From Brienomyrus brachyistius (lineage: Eukaryota > Chordata > Actinopteri > Osteoglossiformes > Mormyridae): a stretch of 64,000 nt of DNA. The translations under genes were made by a program, and so were the position numbers. The stretch lies in assembly GCF_023856365.1 (NCBI RefSeq), contig NC_064542.1, positions 7,185,363 through 7,249,362 on the forward strand. Direction: 5' to 3'. Below the pieces are notes generated by a model. It searched no databases. It had not been told where the DNA came from and saw nothing but the letters and a program-made list of their open reading frames with translations. This document shows positions 59,307 through 64,000 of this stretch, one piece after another (position 1 is the stretch's first letter; each line of letters opens with the position of its first letter).

Positions 59307-60324
59307 TGTGGGGATCTGATCGGGCTGGTAGGAGTAGTTGCATGGCACTGGTAATTACACTATATTGGCAACCACTTGAGCCAGGTCATATGACCTACCA
59401 GGAAGTTATAAAAGGCTGCCAAGATGGAATCTCATTCTCTTGCTGCTGTGTTTTACAACTGGACATGGGGTGGGTTCTTCTCCCCTGTGGGTAAGGAAAG
59501 GAGGAGAGGGTTTGTTTGAGAACGTGAATGTTTAATTTTAATTTTACCAGGGTGACTGCTAGCAGCATGTAACTCTTCGTGGAGGACGCGGAGGTGACTG
59601 TTTGGAATTTTATCATTTGACGTGATCCCCTACGAGCTGATGGGCTACAGACACTGAGGCTCTGGTCACTTGGGTTATACTGTGGGATTTAAAAGGGTCT
59701 ATGTTTCTTTGTTGATTGTTTCTTTGTACCTGTAGCATTGGAACGTTTCCTCTTGGTGTTGCTGTGCTGCGAGGGCATTAAGCATTCCTGCAAAGGACCA
59801 GACTAGCCACTGTTTTAGGTTTATTTGATAGGCTTGTAAGTTGTAAGAGTAATTGTAGTATTGTATTTTGGGCGGTGGACATCGGCCGCTACCCTCCCCT
59901 TATGTTTGTACATGGGATCTTTCTGTACAAGGCCGGATCCGCACAGGCTTTTGCTCTGCTGTTGGGGTGCCACACTGAGTGGACACTGTACTGTTGTGTG
60001 TAGTGTTTGTCATGTTGCATGCTGTGTGGTGTTGAGTTTTGCTGTTTTCTTTGTCACCAGGGGCCTCCTGAGCTGAGAGCTGCGTGTGCTGATCTGACCT
60101 TACTATCTGGAGGATAGTCAGCTGCCCCCCACCCCCAGCAACCTTCATTTGTCTGATTTTGGATATTTGTAATAAAGTGGATTGGGTTTTATTTTTACAT
60201 GCCTCTTTGTTGTCTTTGTTACGGGGAGGGTTCGAACTTAGCCACGTTACAGAAGGAACATTAGGGGTTACCAGGAGGTGGCGTAGTCAGAGCAGTGTGG
60301 GTATTCTGTGCTTTGGGCACCACA
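59307..60324 (+). mobile_element. Solo LTR, unit 8
   Basis: Orthologous copy. Shares the +3 bp variant with units 6 and 7 and a G (CCTGCAAAGG) with unit 6. Confidence 0.8.
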
Positions 60325-60712
60325 AGAAAGCACCGAAATGTTTTAAAGAAACTTTAGCGTTAATTTAAAAGGAAAAAAAAGAATCAAGGAATAACCCTGT
60401 TAATTCCTGTTTAAATAAATTAACGCAAGAGAGTCGGCTCCTTAAAGAAAACTGTGTGGCTCTATGCGCATGCGCTACATGAGAGCGAGCCAGAGAGGAG
60501 AGCGCATTCGCTAATTTAATCAAGAATTAACCGCGTTATTCCTTGATTCTTGTTGAAATGCTTAGAGCGTTTTACTTTACATTGGCAGAAAAGTGCTTCA
60601 TTACTTAAACCCCTATAACCATAACGTTTATTTGAAATAACAGGCGCTCCTCTGGTGTCGCCATTTTGAAACGGGCTGGCCAATATCATTTCGACCGCTT
60701 TTTTCAAACGGA

Positions 60713-63700
60713 CCTGCCGATTATGGCCGAGCGCTGGGACTCGCTCATTTCGCTGTTTAAATGCTTTCTTCAACCCAACACTGGTAAATACCGCTAATGT
60801 TTTTCCTTCTAATTCTTTAAGCATGTTGATTAAATGTAATGGGTTTAAGTGCTTTCTTTTAAAACGACGTGCTGTATGTTAATTGGTTTCGCTTGTGCTC
60901 GTTTGAACTCAGCATTTGCTCTTCTGCTGCTTTCGGGCATGTTTGCACGGGTTTAAATTCCGCCTGCTTTCTTCTAAAATAACGCTAAAGTTTTTCTTAA
61001 ACATTTTGGTGCTTGCTTTTAAAATACGCCGTGGCGCTTGTGCACACATGGCTGCGGCCGGACGGGTCCCCGCTGGACGTGTATCTTGCATTCATTCCGT
61101 TATGTTTTATTCCTTAAAAACGTAATTTAAAATACAACATAAATACATGTAATGTATTTTCGTTCTATTAAAGTTTAAAGGCAACCCTTATCACCCAAAC
61201 CATATGCCCCCCTATCGGCAACACGTGTAATAGACATTTGGAATATTCCTGACATTTAACATCACCTACTCACATTCAATTGAAAACACATGTACAGGTC
61301 TTTTTCGTTTTTAATGCTTTATTTACAAGTATTTACATTTTTAAGTAGTGCTGATTGAACATAGAACACTGACTGTCTCATCCACTACTGGCCTTGCTCT
61401 TCTCCACCATTGCCTTGTACTCCTCCACCATTGCCTTGTACGTCTCCTTCACCATTGCCTTGTACGTCTCCTTCACCATTGCCTTGTACTCCTCCTCCAC
61501 CATTGTCTTGTACCCCTCCTCCACCATTGCCTTGTACTCCTCCTCCAGTATTGCCTTATACTCCTCCTCCACCATTGCCTTGTACTCCTCCTCCTCCATT
61601 GCCTTGTACTCCTCCTCCTCCATTGCCTTGTACTCCTCCTTCACCATTGCCTTGTATGTCTCCTTCACCATTGCCTTGTACTCCTCCTCCACCATTGCCT
61701 TGTACTCCTCCTCCTCCAGTGCCTTGTACTCCTCCTTCACCATTGCCTTGTACTCCTCCTCCTCCATTGCCTTGTACTCCTCCTCCTCCATTGCCTTGTA
61801 CTCCTCCTCCTCCTCCTCCATTGCCTTGTACTTCTCCTTCTCCACCTTTGCCTGGCTCTCCTCCTTCACTGCCACTGTCTGGCTTTCCTCCTCCACTGCC
61901 ACTGTCTGGCTTTCCTCCTCCACCTCCACTGTCTGGCTGTCCTCCATCGCCAATGTCTGGCTGTCCTCCATCGCCAATGTCTGGCTATCCTCCTCCATCG
62001 CCAATGTCTGGCTATCCTCCTCCATCGCCAATGTCTGGCTATCCTCCTCCATCGCCAATGTCTGGCTATCCTCCTCCATCGCCAATGTCTGGCTATCCTC
62101 CTCCATCGCCAATGTCTGGCTATCCTCCTCCATCGCCACTGTCTGGCTTTCCACCACCATTGCCTTTTTTCCTTTCCCTTTTTTTGTAAAAAGCTTCTTC
62201 AGCCAGGGTTTCTTTTTCTTTCCTTCTTTATCCTTTTTTCTTTCCTCCTTTGCTTTTATAGCTTCTCCAGCGTTTTTTGGTACCGCTGGCGGCCTAAAGC
62301 AATTGAGAAAAATCCACTTCATATTGAGAGATGAGATGAGATGTGTCTTATTCGAAATCAGATTTGTTTTGAACTGATACTGGTGCCTACAGCAGAATTT
62401 ATACCTTCAGAATGATGACATCAGAGTTGTCACGGTGACATTGTGTTCTAGAACTCAACTGTAGGTGCCATATTTGGTCAGTGGTTCAATTTTTTTTAAT
62501 TCTCTGCATTTTTTATATGCTTTATTCAGCTCATATTCTGCAGCATATATTGTATGAATTTCCATATTTACCTTAATTAGTTTACTCGCAGATAATATTC
62601 TGTACTTGCAAACAATGCAGAAACCTACCAAACATTGCCGGGGCGTTCCTGTGCTCACAGAGCGTAGTGAGCTTTACTTTACTCAGGAGGAGGACAGGCT
62701 CACATTTTCTGACCGTGGCCTTGCTGTGCTATATTGTGAAAGGTGCTGAACTTAGTGATGAGACAGTTAATACCCAGATTCTGGAGATCGCCTCCTCAAA
62801 GTGAGGCCCAGTGACTTCAAGCTGGGAATCGGGGCTTGCTAAGTTTATGCAATATCACGTGACCGATGACTTCCGATTCATCCTGAGGTGTAAGAGGCTT
62901 CGAATCCTGTTGGCTCTTCAAAACTTTTATATAAGTGAGATGATTCTAATTAGCAATGGTAGTGGAGGCCAGTTTAACCAAAGAACCAACCGCCAGGTGA
63001 TGGGTCACAGTAAGGAGGGGTATGGGGTTGGGTTTCAGTGTTTGGGTACATTTAATGGAGGTGAGATAAAACATTTGGTAAGGTTTAGCAGCGTCTGTAA
63101 TATCCCTGCATTGTAGGCAGAGCTTTCTGGATAGATTCTGGACACACACACCCTCGTATTGGACAAATTGATTCAGAAAATGGATGGATGAATGGATGGA
63201 ATGCAGTGTTTTTCATGTGTTTTCATGAGTGGAAGTGAACTTTTATTTATGTGTTTAGTTTATGTGTAGTTAGTTTAGTTGTTCCTGGCAGTAAATACAG
63301 TCCCTGGTTTTTATGTGTGCGTCACTGACGAACGTAAGTACTAAGTTTATTGATTATAAGTGATAAGTGACGCTGTGCTAATTTAGTTTACTTAATTGCG
63401 CGGCTAGGTTAACGTGACCTAGCTTGCTTACTGTTATAATTATCGCTGACGACTGTACCGTTGTATACCTCGGAAAGATATTTTCGTTTATTTCCCGTCC
63501 AATCATTCCCTCTAATACGAATTGCTGCTAATGTAATGTATTGTTGTGGCTATAGCCGAACTTATCAATGTTAAGGCGATGTGGTACAATTATGCATTAT
63601 GTTAGTGTATTATGGTAATAACCATTGTAAGCACTGTGGTAATTTGTTTTTCCTGTTTGTTTGTTATAGAACCATAAATAAATACAAACTTACTTACTTA

Positions 63701-64000
63701 CCAACCCACTTCGTCTGAGTGTGCATCCCACTGACCTCAAGTAAGATAAGCCAGAGTACAACTAATTGCTACCCCCTCCTGATTGAGAACGTGTATCTGG
63801 TGAAATACGGTCAGCAGCCCCCCCCCCCCCCCATCCTGAATCGTGACTGATATCCCACAGCGAGTACTACCCTCCTGCAGCAACCCCTTACAGTTTCCCA
63901 GGGGAGTGTGGCCCCCCTTTCCCACACCGCATCAAATTTTTCAGTTTCACTCATTTCTCAGTTTATGGGTTATGGGTATGAGCCTGTGTAAAATACAAAT
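60713..64000. repeat. Tandem array unit 9, cut by window end
   Basis: First 3288 bp of a further unit with a B-type gene (314 codons). The window stops just before the Tc1 relic. The array therefore continues to the right, and since the window also begins inside a unit, probably to the left as well. Confidence 0.97.
61378..62322 (-). CDS. SQTLAME-repeat protein, unit 9 (B-type, 314 aa)
   Basis: B-type like unit 7 but with only seven DSQTLAME copies, most carrying the extra E, and more [13 protein letters not shown] repeats. There is a D-to-N change at residue 17 in the N-terminal part. It ends KSKASSG. TATA box at 62398-62403, poly(A) signal at 61318-61323. Intact. Confidence 0.7.
   Translation of the reverse strand: MKWIFLNCFRPPAVPKNAGEAIKAKEERKKDKEGKKKKPWLKKLFTKKGKGKKAMVVESQTVAMEEDSQTLAMEEDSQTLAMEEDSQTLAMEEDSQTLAMEEDSQTLAMEEDSQTLAMEDSQTLAMEDSQTVEVEEESQTVAVEEESQTVAVKEESQAKVEKEKYKAMEEEEEEYKAMEEEEYKAMEEEEYKAMVKEEYKALEEEEYKAMVEEEYKAMVKETYKAMVKEEYKAMEEEEYKAMEEEEYKAMVEEEYKAILEEEYKAMVEEGYKTMVEEEYKAMVKETYKAMVKETYKAMVEEYKAMVEKSKASSG

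Larger units (their letters stand above)
52957..60712. repeat. Tandem array unit 8 (7756 bp)
   Basis: Direct copy. The left half and gene are A-type (343 codons, one more YKAMEEE heptad than units 1-5). The right half shares the microdeletion and LTR variants of units 6 and 7. It shares a C variant near 55745 with unit 9. Confidence 0.97.

Noticed and set aside
1..64000. Bacterial operons, phage or defence system
   Set aside because: No prokaryotic gene density, ribosome binding sites or recognisable prokaryotic proteins. All recognisable elements are vertebrate.

Overview
The window is a head-to-tail tandem array of one eukaryotic repeat unit of about 7.74 kb. It holds eight full units and the first 3.3 kb of a ninth. 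Taking position 1 as an arbitrary phase, units start at 1, 7744, 15488, 23232, 29695, 37461, 45127, 52957 and 60713. Seven of the eight full units are 7.67-7.83 kb. Unit 4 is 6.46 kb because of one internal deletion. The DNA is vertebrate, most likely a ray-finned fish. The signs are a tRNA-derived SINE of the V-SINE type with an ATGG tail, a decayed Tc1/mariner transposase, a solo LTR, and TATA, CCAAT and poly(A) signals. The species cannot be fixed from sequence alone. There are no bacterial genes, CRISPR arrays, rRNA genes or functional tRNA genes.

Layout of one unit (unit 1 coordinates): a possible short first coding exon with a splice donor (11-71); left arm of a long inverted repeat (263-509); a compact minus-strand gene with poly(A) signal (600-605), intact 336-codon ORF (662-1672), TATA box (1748-1753) and three stacked palindromes (1763-1804); an unassigned stretch with a possible plus-strand exon (1942-2099); a decayed SINE tail (2476-2552); an LTR-like stretch (2625-3115); a C homopolymer (3168-3183); a Tc1 transposase relic on the minus strand (3364-3795); a near-perfect hairpin with 55-bp arms (4053-4174); a 690-bp stretch closed by a short inverted repeat (4176-4865); an intact SINE with a 13-bp target duplication (5469-5819); a CRE/NF-Y promoter-like cluster (6031-6080); the right arm of the inverted repeat (6108-6340 and 7356-7401), split by a 1015-bp solo LTR (6341-7355); a small inverted-repeat element (7410-7582); and an NRF1/YY1/CCAAT promoter-like segment leading into the next unit's exon.

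The only well-supported gene is the minus-strand one. It encodes a low-complexity protein with a 57-residue non-repetitive start, a lysine-rich aromatic patch, many DSQTLAME octapeptides and Glu/Lys heptad-like repeats. I do not recognise it. All nine copies are open from start to stop, although repeat number differs, because every length change is a multiple of three. Units 7 and 9 carry a distinct protein subtype (B). Units 1-6 and 8 carry subtype A. Flanking variants are mosaic, so the array has been shaped by unequal crossing-over or gene conversion. All transposon insertions sit at identical places in the units, so they predate the amplification.
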